DNA of 64,000 nucleotides from Diadophis punctatus similis (lineage: Eukaryota > Chordata > Lepidosauria > Squamata > Dipsadidae), in NCBI GenBank assembly GCA_023053685.1, contig JALIGW010000003.1:46149996-46213995 (forward strand). Reading direction: 5' to 3'. Each line of letters opens with the position of its first letter. The stretch's first letter is position 1. The notes beneath the pieces were generated by a model. It did no database searches. It was not told where the DNA came from and worked only from the letters and a program-made list of their open reading frames with translations. Positions 11,080-21,935 of the stretch are shown here, piece after piece. The position numbers and the translations under genes were made by a program.

Positions 11080-11848
11080 TTTGCCCCAGGAGTTTATATT
11101 ACGGACAGATACCCGACTTTGGATAGATGCGCTGTGCCAATGCACAGTACTGTGGGTTTCTCCAATAATATGCCTTTACTTTTTAATCATTCATCTATTT
11201 GGTTTTGATTGTCTCTTCCCTACCCCAGCATTTGCACCAGAACCTTGCTAAAAATATTTGTGTGACATTTTATTCTTGTTGATTCTTTGATATGAGGATT
11301 GAAGCTATGCAGTATTACAGAGTACACATGAGCAATCAACGAATTTCATATTCAAACAGTTTCAGAATCCCTGGTGAATACTATCAGAGACTAATATCTT
11401 ATTGTTTAACTTATCACTTCATCCTGAAAACTTCCATTGCTTTGCAATTTGTGATTGTCCCCATTCCCCTTTATTATTACCTGAAAAACAAAACAAGTTG
11501 GAGTGAGTATCTCCTTAGTAACCCCTTTCCAAAAGGCAAATTTAAAAACTCCCATTCATTTATCTGTCATCAGCGAGTACCTGATGGAGTTTTGTGGCCC
11601 CCATGGTCCTACTGATTCTGCAAGAAATTTGCTCCAAGGTATCCTTTTAAATAATTTTCTCTTCCATGGACTTCAGTTCTTCGTCTTCACTGTTTTAAAA
11701 CAGATCCATGCCTAAGTGCCCTTTTTCAAGGGGGGGGACCATGAAAAATTGAGGCAAATGGAGATGGCAGAAAATAAATCTATAGACATTATTGACACAT
11801 TAAAAATAAATCACTAGGAAAAGAGATGCAAAACACTTTCACATAATT
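11080..11848. other. Intron, nothing recognised
   Basis: A 107-codon frame at 11292-11615 has no recognisable motif and no splice or start context; probably chance. Confidence 0.5.
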
Positions 11849-11996
11849 TGTTGTTGTTGTTAGTTGCGAAGTCGTGTCCGACCCATCGCGACCCCATGGA
11901 CAACGTTCCTCCAGGCCTTCCTATTCTCTACCATCCTCTGGAGTCCATTTAAGCTCACACCGACTGCTTCAGTGACTCCATCCAGCCACCTCATTC
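11849..11996 (-). mobile_element. BovB/RTE LINE 3' end
   Basis: On the minus strand it reads a BovB 3' end: CACTGAAGCAGTCGG, then GGAGGAACGTTGTCC, then GGGTCGGACACGACTTCGC, with an (AAC)n tail. BovB is a LINE known for horizontal transfer between squamates and ruminants. Only the last 150 bp are present. Confidence 0.85.
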
Positions 11997-12289
11997 TTTA
12001 ATTTAAATATAATTTAAATTAAATAATAATTTAAATATTATATTATATTATAATTTAAATATCACCAACCCAATGAAAGATTTATTTTAAGTTTTCAATA
12101 TTTAGTGGTAGCATTCCTGGCAGCTAATAACTGAATCAGGTATTTGCACTGATTTATCGATATGTCTTAGGAAACATAAACAATAAACCTGTAGCAGTCC
12201 TATGCTTTTTCCAGTTTCTTTAAAAACTTTCAGCCAAAATGGTTGTCTCATTGGATCCTATAATTAAATGTGGCAAAATATGCTAGTTT
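11997..12289. other. Intron, AT-rich
   Basis: Begins with degenerate (ATTTAAAT)n-like sequence to about 12060. Confidence 0.5.
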
Positions 12290-12540
12290 ATCTACAACTC
12301 CACCAATATAGTCCAGGAGGGTCACACAATTCCATATATAAATTTATGATACAGTTGTATTTGGAATATTGTGTGTAGTTCTAGTCATTGTACAGTGTCA
12401 ACAATCTTATTGCAGAGCTGTAAAAGATTCAAGCAAAGACAACTAAAGTGATTAGGAAGTGAGGGCAGTTTTCCTGCGAGAGAAGACTACAATGTTGGGA
12501 GCTTTTCAGTTAAAGAAAAAGGAATCATGATAAAGTTTTT
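12290..12540 (+). mobile_element. Decayed CR1 LINE fragment (RT C-terminal region)
   Basis: Reads LEYCV then, with stops, a pattern like the region after the reverse transcriptase of CR1 elements. The DNA tgcgagagaagactacaatg and gggagcttttcagttaaaga resemble the common CR1 segment. It is heavily mutated. Confidence 0.55.
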
Positions 12541-12574
12541 TTTTTAATGTGGGAAGAAAATTCTTCCCTAGTCA

Positions 12575-12705
12575 GGGCAGATTCCCAGATTTATGGACTT
12601 CATTTCTTATAACTCCTCAGCTAATCTGGCTCTTACTGACAATTTTGAGAGTTGAAGTCTTCTGGAAGATGCCCAGGTTGGAGACTGTGGACAATGGTTT
12701 TTTTT
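12575..12705. mobile_element. Decayed foldback MITE
   Basis: Contains tttatggacttcatttctta and gagagttgaagtcttctgga in the arrangement of the foldback family (GGACTTCAACTCCCAGAATTC core), with many changes. Confidence 0.5.
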
Positions 12706-12739
12706 TTCTCCTCTCTCCAATATTACAACAAGAGGAAAC

Positions 12740-13044
12740 CAGAGGTGGGTTCCTTCCAGTTCAGACCGGTTCGCCCGAACTGGTAGTGACCCACTGGTGA
12801 TGTCACAGCACCACCATCTTTTTTTGGAATTTTTTTGGATTTTGGGGGGGATTTTTTTAATTTGTTTTTTCTTCTGAGCATGCTCAGAAGTCGAGTTTCC
12901 GGCACTGCGCATGCGTCACCATCTTGTTTTTGGCTTTAAAAAAAAATTAAATTTTTTGGCACTGCGCATGTGCGCCCATGAGGCGCGGCCACACGGCGCA
13001 GGAGGAAGTGAACCGGCAGTGAGGTAAGTTAGAACCCACCCCTG
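12740..13044. mobile_element. hAT MITE of the CAGAGGTGGGTTC family
   Basis: Starts CAGAGGTGGGTTCCTTCC and ends GAACCCACCCCTG, with a perfect 8-bp target duplication gaggaaac (12732-12739, 13045-13052). It contains CTGCGCATGCGTC (NRF1-like) and caccatcttg (reverse YY1-like). Confidence 0.94.
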
Positions 13045-13052
13045 GAGGAAAC

Positions 13053-13838
13053 CATATGTATGGTTTGGATGAGAATATTAGTGAATCAAATTTAGAAAGT
13101 CTCTAAGAAAGAACGTTTGATCATAGACCAATGAAACAAAAGGATTTGGAGAAGAAAAGGTGAAACACCTTCATTTCTTAGGCTAATTCTGAGTGGAACT
13201 TGGGAAATGCCTCAAAATGAACAGTGTTAGAATCATCATATCTGATGCTTAAAAAGAAAGTTGTCTGAAAAATGACAGAAATACCCTTAAACAAGTCTCT
13301 GAACATAGATTTCAGCTATTGCGGACTAAAATTTTATGTAAATCACTATCAGGAAAATAAAAATGGATAAATACGGTATATGCTTGAAAGAAGAATATAT
13401 AATAGTTTTAGTGAGAAAGTGACTTTCAGTTTATCTCTTCATAGATACCTGGAACTAGTTACGAAAATAGAGTGGGAAGAACTCCAAATGGTGAATTATT
13501 GCTAAAGCTGTTGTCGTTCTTTAAACAATTCACATTCTTCTTACTTGTATCTAGTTCACATAGGCTTTACAAGCCTTAATGTGGAAACGTATTAGTAATT
13601 TGTTTTGAATGCTGTCCGGTGCTAAATCAACTTGGCAATCTTTTGATATGATTTTTGCCTTTTTTAAACTGTAACAGTTTTGTGTTCTAAGAAAAGGAAA
13701 GGAAGCATTTTTTGCCTCAGAGAATGAAATATTGCAGACATAAATGCTGTGCATGTAAAGCCCCAAGAGATTCATCTCAAAAGAAGTGTAGCAATATATT
13801 TCCAAAAAAAATCCCAAGCTCTGCTATGAACTACTAAA
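13053..13838. other. Intron, nothing recognised
   Basis: AT-rich sequence without repeat ends. Confidence 0.5.
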
Positions 13839-13846
13839 CTATTAGC

Positions 13847-14835
13847 TAAGGTGACCAGACGTCCCGCTTTTGGCGGGACAGACACGCTTTTTAAGCGTGT
13901 GTCCCGCGTCCCGCATTCTTTTCAAAAAGTCCCGCTTTTTTGAAAAGAATGCCGAAACAGCGGGACGTCTGGTCACCTTAAAAAGGGAAGCAAGAGAGAG
14001 GTACCGGGCAAGTTGGGCGGAATTCCAGTGAGGCGGCTGCCTGCTGGGGGGAGGGGGAAGGGAGGCTGCTCCTCCTCTCCTTCCCCCGCCCCATCCCTAG
14101 CCCCGCCCTCGGAGGCGCCGCTGCTGTTGGGATGCGGGTGGCGGCGCAAACAGCCCTTCCTCGTCCCCCTCCCCTTTCTTCCCCCCGTCGCCTCCTGCTG
14201 CCGTTGCCCTGGGGCCGGGTGGGCGACCGGGAGACCGCGGCGCTTGGATGCCTGGAGCAGGTAAGCTGCCGGCTGCCTCCTTTCCCCGTCTCCCGCCTCC
14301 CGTTCGTTGCTTGCCAGCCCGGCCGAAGGGGAGGCGGGAGGCGAGGAAAGGCCTCCTGAAGGGGAGGCGGGCTCCCGAAGGGCTGCCGGCTCCCGAAGGG
14401 CTGCCGGCTCCCGGCCGAAGGGGAGGCAGGAGGCGAGGAAAGGCCTCCCGAAGGGGAGGCGGGCTCCCGAAGGGCTGCCGGCTCCCGAAGGGGAGGCGGG
14501 AGGCCTTTCCTCACCTCCCGCCTCCCCTTCGGGAGCCGGGAGCCCTTCGGGAGGCCTTTCCTCGCCTCCCGCCTCCCCTTCGGCTGGGCTGGCAAGCAAC
14601 GAACGGGAGGCGGGAGACGGGGAAAGGAGGCAGCCGGCAGCTTACCTGTCGCGAGCTCCAGGCATCCAAGCGCCCTCCCGCATCCCCCCTCCCCCCCACC
14701 TGGACACCGACATTTGCTGTTTTGCCCTCTGCACATGCGCAGCGTTCTGCGCATGCGCAGAGGGCAAAACAAACGGCGGCGCCCAGGCGGGCCCGCCCCC
14801 CCCCCGCTTAAAAATAAATAAATCTGGTCACTTTA
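13847..14835. mobile_element. GC-rich hAT element, TAAGGTGACCAGA ends (989 bp)
   Basis: Starts TAAGGTGACCAGACGTCCCG and ends TCTGGTCACTTTA; perfect 8-bp target duplication ctattagc (13839-13846, 14836-14843). Inside are a GC-rich inverted repeat (arms about 14258-14340 and 14575-14648), short tandem gaaggggaggcgggctccc units, and a CTGCGCATGCGCAG hairpin at about 14720-14770. The first 134 bp also end in an inverted terminal sequence (13960-13980). Long frames across the GC-rich arms run on both strands and look like composition artefacts. A related larger copy is at 55008-56472. Confidence 0.92.
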
Positions 14836-14843
14836 CTATTAGC

Positions 14844-15407
14844 TAAAACAAAAGTATACGCATGGGATTGTTTACTATAAAGTAATTGCTTACCATCCAT
14901 TGAAACTAAATATGGATGTCCTACCTAGCTGCGTGTGATTGGCTATTATGTGGCCCAGAAGACTTTTCTCCTGAGAGTGCCTAAAATTCCTAAGAATGCC
15001 TAAACAATTCTACCAGCATGTATTCTGTAGTTGGTCCTACGCCCGTGAGAGTAAAAGAGGAGAACAGGTTGTAGAAGGAGCTAAGATGAGAATGTGCAGC
15101 TCATCTATTCAAGAGTATAATAATATTATAAAAATGTAAAATTCAACAGAGAGAGGCTATGAATGTAAATTCCAGTCTATAATGTATGATCCACAGCCAT
15201 AATAGATGGCAATGATAAATTACATTTGATTTAAAAGCCCTGTAGTGGCAAATAAACTCAGTGCTTGGCCTTTAGCAGAAGTCAGTTCTGCTTAGAACTT
15301 AATTATATTGTGATTATATTGCTGCTTCCAGTTTTGTATTGATTATATAAGGTCTCCCAGCTCTTTTAGCTTTTAGGATGTGCAAATATAAATGGCCACC
15401 TCGTAGG
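14844..15407. other. Intron, nothing recognised
   Basis: Unique AT-rich sequence. Confidence 0.5.
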
Positions 15408-15415
15408 GTCAGGGC

Positions 15416-15754
15416 CAGGGGTGGGTTCTAACTTACCTCACTGCCGGTTCGCTGCTTCCCGCGCCGCGTGGGCGCGTGGGTGCTTTGCACACGTGTGCAT
15501 GCACAGTGCCAAAAAATCTGAAAAAAATTAAAATAAAGCCAAAAACAAGATGGCGACCGCATGCACAGTGCTGGAAACTTGGCTTCTGCACATGCTCAGA
15601 AGAAATAAAAAAATAAAAAACATTTTTTAAAAAAAGATGGAGGCACTCACGGACCGGCACTGACTGAACCGGTTCTGTGACATCATCGTGACATCACCAG
15701 CGAGTCGCTACCGGTTCGGGTGAACCAGTCCAAACCGGGAGGATCCCACCTCTG
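15416..15754. mobile_element. hAT MITE of the CAGAGGTGGGTTC family
   Basis: Starts CAGGGGTGGGTTCTAAC and ends GGATCCCACCTCTG, flanked by gtcagggc / gtcagagc (7 of 8). Contains caagatggcgac (YY1-like). Confidence 0.92.
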
Positions 15755-15762
15755 GTCAGAGC

Positions 15763-16145
15763 ACTGATTTTCAGAGTGTGTAGTTGAAAGTGTCCCAGGG
15801 ATGGGATGTACTTACATATATTTAGTCCTATGGGAGGTACTTAGTATCTCTGATTCTCCAAGTTGGTCAGAATCTAAGTAGCAGACAGTTTTGGGAACCA
15901 TTTTCTATTGAAAATAGAATCTATTAGAATATTTTGTACATTTAGTATGTTTTGTACCTTTGGTTGGATCATCTTTACTGAAAACAAATAGTTATAATTG
16001 GAAAAAGTATGGAAAGGGGCAAACAAAATTGCATTTTTAAATATAAATAATGGGGCACATCAAATCTTTTTGAATCCCCTTTCTAAAAATCAAATCATAG
16101 TTCCAAAAACAATACATTCCACAATTTGAAAGAACAAATTAAATA
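15763..16145. other. Intron, nothing recognised
   Basis: Unique sequence with a small tandem ttttctattgaaaatagaat hairpin near 15900. Confidence 0.45.
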
Positions 16146-16153
16146 TTATACGC

Positions 16154-16633
16154 CACTGATGGTGAACCTTTTTTTACTCGGGTGCCAAAAGGGCGCACAC
16201 GTGCATGATAGCATGCACACGCATGCCCACACCCATAATGCAATGCCCTCCACACATGCCGTGCTGCCTCCCCCGCGCATGCACGCAGACCTCACTGAAG
16301 CCTCCGGACTACCGGTTGGGCCGTTGAGCCATTTTTTGCCTTCCCCAGGCTTCAGGAGGCTTTCCTGAAGCCTGGGGAGGGCGAAAAATGGCCCAATGAC
16401 CCAACCGGAAGTTCATTTCCAAACTTCCGGTAGGCCCATTGGGTCTGTTTTTCACCATCCACAGGCTCCGGAGGCTTTCCTGAAGCCTGGGGAGGGCGAA
16501 AACGGCCTCCCCACGCCCTCCAGAACATCAAAAACCAGTTGGCCAGCGTGCACATGTGCGCTGGAGCTGACATAGGGCAACGCCTCACATGTTCTCAGAT
16601 ATGGCTCTGCGAGCCATAGGTTCGTCATCACGG
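16154..16633. mobile_element. hAT MITE of the CAGTGATGGCGAACC family
   Basis: Starts CACTGATGGTGAACC and ends GGTTCGTCATCACGG, flanked by ttatacgc / ttataggc (7 of 8). The interior is rich in CpG and gcatgc motifs and includes an internal duplicated ggctttcctgaagcctgggg segment. Confidence 0.9.
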
Positions 16634-16641
16634 TTATAGGC

Positions 16642-16975
16642 TATGGAATGAGATGAGATGTTTCACAGTTCATATAGATTTGTTATAAGATGTATTAATG
16701 GCCATATAGATCTTTTAGAAGTTTAGAAAAGGCTTTTCCAGTTTGGTGTCTTCCAAATGTGTTGGATTCAACTTGTATCAGTTCCAATGTACATATCTAT
16801 AAGTGATGGATTACATTCAAAGGATTTAAATCTATGACAACCCAATTCTATTTTGAATTATGTATTTGGAAGTCAAGTACATCTCAGAGACTTATTCCCA
16901 GCTAAGTATTTATAGCATCATAGTCTGATAAACCTTGTTGTAGGTCCTGTAGTAGGAGATGCTACGTGCCTAATA
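16642..16975. other. Intron, nothing recognised
   Basis: Unique AT-rich sequence. Confidence 0.5.
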
Positions 16976-17370
16976 CTATTCAGAATCAGAATAGAACTGG
17001 AAGGGACCTTGGAGGTCTTCTAGTCCAGCCCCCTGCTCAAGCAGGAGAACCTATATCATTTTAGTCAAGTGACTGTCCAGTCTCTTCTTAAAAACCTCCA
17101 GTGATTAAGCACCCACAACTTCTGACAGCAAGCTGTTCCACTGGTTAATTGTCCTCACTGTTAGGAAGTTTCTCCTTAATTCCAGATTGCTTCTTGATTA
17201 GTTTCCATCCATTGTTTCTTGTCTCGCCTTCTGGTGCTTTGGAAAATAAGTTGACCCCCTCCTCTTTGTGGCAGCCTCTCAAATACTGGAATACTGCTAT
17301 CATGTCCCCCTAGTCCTTTTCTCTAGACTAGCCAAACTCAAATCCTTCAACCATACTGAACTGCTGAGTA
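16976..17370 (-). mobile_element. CR1 LINE 3' fragment
   Basis: On the minus strand it reads the end of CR1 ORF2 (QYLRGCHKEEGV-like, then ending in GACCTCCAAGGTCCCTTCCA) with a short gaatctg/gaat tail. It is the same family as 30501-30833 but older. Confidence 0.8.
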
Positions 17371-18408
17371 TCACAAGGAAAACAAATTAGCCAGGGTTAT
17401 CCAATATTGGCTGCAAAAATCTAGATGACCTCTGGATGGTCGGAGAGAAAGAGAGAATAACTGCAAAATAAATCAAGAAAGTCAACATCTTCATGTCTGG
17501 CTTATGTATTCCTGGAAATTTCTAACTGACGTTTTCCTGGGAATGTGGTGATCTGGCAAGGGAATGCTTACAAGGCTAGCCTGATAGTATTTCCCACATT
17601 ATGTATGATATGATACAGAACAGAGATTTTTCCCCGTGTCTACTTCTTTTTATACTCAAAGTACATGAACATTTGTGTGAACAAGATATGCTCTGATGGG
17701 ACTTTGTAGGAGCACCTGAAATATATACTATACTTATGTTTGTGCATGTGTGTATTTTTTGCTGTTTTTAATAGGGTAAGGAAGGACAGAGCAAACATCT
17801 ATGTTTAAATGCCTGTTTTTGCCATTTTTATTTTACTTTCTGTCAGACTGGCTAGTCAAACCTGTGCGTTAATGACTTCAAGACACTTTCAAAAGTAAGG
17901 ACTTCAGCTTTTAATCACGCTACAGATAAGAACTCAGACCATGCCGGTCCAGTTCTCTCCCTCCCACCAAGGTGCATATGTTGGCCTTGGCACGACACTT
18001 GCATTGTTTTTGATGAGAGGAGTTATGGGTTAAAGTTTCAGTATTAAAATATAGGATTAGATGCAGAAATCTTCTGTCTCCATTAAATACTCTTCAGCTC
18101 AAATTTACATTTTTTAAATTGGAAGAGTACCTTTAAAAAAAAAACACTTTGTTGAAGATCCATAAAGTTTGCATGGTTCAGTTTTTCTGATTTCCTTTTC
18201 TTTTCCTCAAGGGAGCTATCGGGGTATTTTGATGTTTAACATTCATAAGTCCTCTGATATATTTATTTCAAAGCACTTCAGATACATTATCTAGTTCTAA
18301 TCTTTGCAGCAACCCTGTAAGCTGTCTCTGCCTTAACTTTCTTTGATATAAGAGAGAGGAAGAAAAAAAATACTTCCAGGCTTTCAAGGTTCTATTGTTA
18401 TAGCCTAT
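17371..18408. other. Intron, nothing recognised
   Basis: No coding or repeat signal beyond a possible old LINE/SINE tail near 18255-18320. Confidence 0.45.
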
Positions 18409-18416
18409 ATCAATAA

Positions 18417-18745
18417 CAGAGGTGGGTTCCTCCTGGTTCGGACCGGTTCGCCCGAACTGATAGCAACTCGCTGGTGATGTCATGATGACATCACGGAACC
18501 GGTTCGGTCGGTGCCGGTCCGTGGACGCCGCCATCTTTTTTGGGGGGGATTTTTTTGGGAATTTTTTCCCAGGATTTTTTCTTCTGCGCATGTGCAGAAG
18601 CCGAGTTTCTGGCATTGCGCATGCATCGCCATCTTGTTTTTGGCTTTTTAAAAAATTTTAAATTTTTTCGGCACTGTGCATGCATGCACGCACCCACAAG
18701 GCGCGGCCACACGGCACAGGATGAAGCGAACCGGCAGCAAGGTAA
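18417..18745. mobile_element. hAT MITE of the CAGAGGTGGGTTC family, right end truncated
   Basis: Starts CAGAGGTGGGTTCCTCC and matches the 12740 copy up to GCAGCAAGGTAA, but the last 20 or so bases of the right end are missing, so no target duplication can be shown. Contains catgcatcgccatcttg (YY1-like, reversed). Confidence 0.85.
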
Positions 18746-20552
18746 TAACATAAAGTTTCAGTATTTCTTGTGGAATCTGTTTCCTGACCTGGTCTACTTT
18801 ACGGCTGACGCTATTTAGAGAAGTTAACCGAGTTTCATTTTTGGACATTTCAAGGAGAACCATAGAAATCAGTGCAGTAGTATTTCTGTGAAACAAGCAA
18901 GTATATACTTCCCTTGGAACTTGATATTTCTTGTATTTGTAATCTTCATGGGTCAGACTTGGATTAAATATAGAGGGGCATCTGATTTTGTCACCAACTG
19001 TTCTTACCAGTTGACAAGTTTTATCTCTTATTATTACAGATTCTCTGGCCACATGGGGAGAGGGAAAGCACAAAGGAATTAGTAGTAGAGCAAAGAAATG
19101 ATCTTAGCAGATTGGTTAGCCTGGTGATGAAAAAGAAGACCGTACTAGATCTTAGCAATCCATAATGATTGATAATGGAGGAAAGATCTCCTGAACTTTA
19201 TCTTGCTTAAGGACAAGTAGTGGTGGTACTTGATACATAAATCGCTCATACAACATATGTCTTGAGCTTCAGCTTATTTTACTTTCCTGCTTCTCTACAG
19301 ATCATTGACAAGACTGGTGGAGGACAAGTTGGGGATTATCTTGGAAAGTTAAAAGAGAGTCCAGTTTTTCCATAAGCGTACCCGATTCTGAAAGTCCCCC
19401 TGCAATGCTCTTCTGCTGCTGTTTTATTTTTAAATGAGTTTTTCTTTGTTCCCAAGACTTCCAGTCTTCATTTCCGTGTGATATATTAAGTCAGGTCATA
19501 GCCTATACTGGGCTGCATGGCACAGATGCAGATAGGCTGAAAGCACTGTCACAGGAGAAAGTGCTTGGCTAAAGGGAGAGTCTCATTAATGAGAATTCCT
19601 TGAGGGAGTAATAAGCACAGCTTCGGTCCTCTTTCAAGTTGTTTGGTTTCTGAATAGAAGCAAAAGGTTGAGATCCTAGCATGCCTATGGGATGCCTGAC
19701 AAATTATCCAGCCTAAGTTTCTTTCTCTTTAGTACAGAGGAATCTGGATGAAAGCAGGGCGATTTATTCTATGAGGATGTTCCAGATTGTGTTCTCCTGG
19801 GGCAATTGAGAATGCCAAGCATGTTATGAGGGCTCTGCCTTTGGAATTACTATCTCTTTACAATCAAAAAACAGACACCAGAAGTCTGATTGATTTTTTT
19901 TCCTAACACAAAGAAATATTAAAAGGAAGGGGCTAATTTCTGTGTCAGTTTTTGGCATCAGAAGCCTTTAAACAGAATTCCTCAAGGATACTCAGGTTTC
20001 CTTCTGCATACTTCAAGAGATATTAATCCCTTCCATCCATTGCATAGGACCGCATGTGCTGTCAAGGCAAAACATATAACTTGAAACGTGTTTTCTTGGT
20101 TTTTATTAGTGTAGCTACTATTCCAGCATGAAGAGTATTTCAGTTGTAAAACCAGTAGGAGGGGGAAGGTTCTTGTTGCTTAGCATTAATAAATGCAGAA
20201 ATAAGAATACCTTGCTGCGTAGAAGAAATTGCATCCCAGAATATTTTTAGATTTCTGAATATATTTGGTGATCCTGATTAATTACAGATCCTGGCTTTCT
20301 TGGGCTTAGGTTTTTTGAAAAGCATTCTGAATAAACAGGAAATAAAGTAGAATGTAAGTGAGACATTTGGGAGACTTGGATTTTGGTAGTCTTGCTTTGT
20401 CATGAAACCTTGGGTGGTCAGAGACAATCTCTTTCCATTTAATCCATCTTGTGGACTTTGTAAAGATAGTACAGAGGATGATACCATGTAGCCATGAATG
20501 GCTGTGGAAGGGTGGGGAGGGCAAGCGATGTCATGAAACATGTTATGTATCA
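18746..20552. other. Intron, nothing recognised
   Basis: A 141-codon minus frame at 19073-18648 overlaps the hAT MITE and has no known motif. Confidence 0.5.
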
Positions 20553-20560
20553 TTATATAT

Positions 20561-21202
20561 CCGTGATGGCAAACCTATGGCACACGTGCCACAGGTGGCA
20601 CGGAGAGCCCTCTCTGCAGGCATGACAGCCGTCGCCCCAGCTCAGCCCCACTGTGCATGTGCGTGCGCCTCCCGCAGGCCAGCTGGTCTCTGCTGTGCAT
20701 GTGCAGGGACGGGGCCTTCCCTGATCTCAGCAGTTCCCCCCCCAGTGCGCCCTAGTTTTCTCCTGCATTTTTGCTGCCCGTGCCTTCCCTGATCTCTGTA
20801 TGTTCCACCCTCCGCAGGTGCCTGTCCATGGCAGGAATGGAGGAGAAAGCTAGTACGCACTGGGGGGGGGGAGAAACTGCAAAGATCGGGGAAGGCACGG
20901 GCGGCAGGAATGCAGGAGAAAGCTAGGAAAGTGCTTGGGGGAGAAACTGTGGAGATTGCGAGGCATCCCCGCACCCCGTTTTGGGCCTGAAAAGCCTCTT
21001 GCAGCAACCTAGAAGCCAAAATGGGGGCCGGGGCACATGCGCAGGGGTCGGGCCGGGGCGCATGCACAGGGAACATGCATGCATGTGCGGGGTGGGACGC
21101 ATGTGCGGGGGGCACTCGCATTGCATTTTGGGGATTGGGGCACACGTGCGTGCATTCGTACGCACTTTGGGCACTCGGCACCAAAAAGGTTAACCATCAC
21201 TT
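20561..21202. mobile_element. hAT MITE of the CAGTGATGGCGAACC family (642 bp)
   Basis: Starts CCGTGATGGCAAACC and ends GGTTAACCATCACTT, with a perfect 8-bp target duplication ttatatat (20553-20560, 21203-21210). The interior is GC-rich and holds an inverted repeat around tttctcctgcatt / aatgcaggagaaa. ORFs up to 180 codons here are composition artefacts. Confidence 0.9.
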
Positions 21203-21244
21203 TTATATATGATATTAGAAATTGCCTCGTTGCAGCAAAATTAG

Positions 21245-21460
21245 TTTGATTTAGTGGTTAAGGCACCAGGCTAGAAACCAGGATACTCAGTTCTAGTCCT
21301 GCTTTAGATATGAAAGCTAGATGGGTAACTTTGGATCAATCACTTTCTCTCATCCCAAGCCATCTCACAGAGTTGTTCTGGACAAAATAGGAGGAGGGAA
21401 GAGTATTAGGTATGTCCACTGCCTTTAGTTATTTATAAAAGTAATAAAGGTGGGATTTAA
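21245..21460 (+). mobile_element. tRNA-derived CORE-type SINE
   Basis: A-box-like tttagtggttaaggc and B-box-like GTTCTAGTCCT (21290-21300), a middle part with ggtaactttggatcaatcac (CORE/MIR-like), and a tail gtaataaaggtgggattt. The same family occurs reversed at 37744-37973 and 53608-53830. Confidence 0.75.
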
Positions 21461-21599
21461 ACAAATCTTTAGAAAATCAGTATTTCTCTGCCCTTGACTG
21501 TGGTTCACTGATAGCAGTACAATGACCTCATTTAGGGTGATTCCCATCCCTACTAGACAGTGACTAGGCCTAGAATCATCTGCAGGGGTGTTGTGAAGA

Positions 21600-21935
21600 T
21601 TATTTTCGATTTTTAATGGATGACATCGTTCTGGTCTGCTGCAAGCTGGATTCAGACTGGGCAGATCCAGGTGAGGTACCTGAGACACAGTCTTATGGTT
21701 TGATCTGGGAGGAGTTTGAACATGGGACAGAATTCTCTGTGCTGTAAGCTTGGCTGCCTCTGTGTTGGATACAGGTCTCTACTGATTCATGAAAGGAGCC
21801 AGGAAGGTGACCTGTAGGTGGGTCCATGCTGTGGTGGTGTCAGCCTCTTTGAGGGAGGAGCAATGCCTCTAGCTTTGAAAGAGGCAATGGTACATCCCTT
21901 TCTCAAGAGGCCAACCTTGGACCAAGTAGTCTTTT
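21600..21935 (+). mobile_element. L2-like LINE, left part of a copy split by L1
   Basis: Aligns with the 9000-9270 part of the intact LINE: ctgggaggagtttgaac, tctttgagggaggagcaatg and ctcaagaggccaaccttgga. It stops where L1 sequence begins. The copy continues at 24087. Confidence 0.75.

Noticed and set aside
11292..11615. 107-codon + strand ORF as a gene
   Set aside because: No motif; codon content is AT-driven; consistent with chance.
13973..14846. Overlapping ORFs of 60-264 codons on both strands
   Set aside because: They lie in the GC-rich inverted repeats of a hAT element, run in many frames at once and consist of Gly/Arg/Pro/Ser-rich sequence without domains.
18648..19073. 141-codon minus-strand ORF as a gene
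   Set aside because: Its end overlaps a hAT MITE, no domain is seen, and no splice or promoter context supports it.
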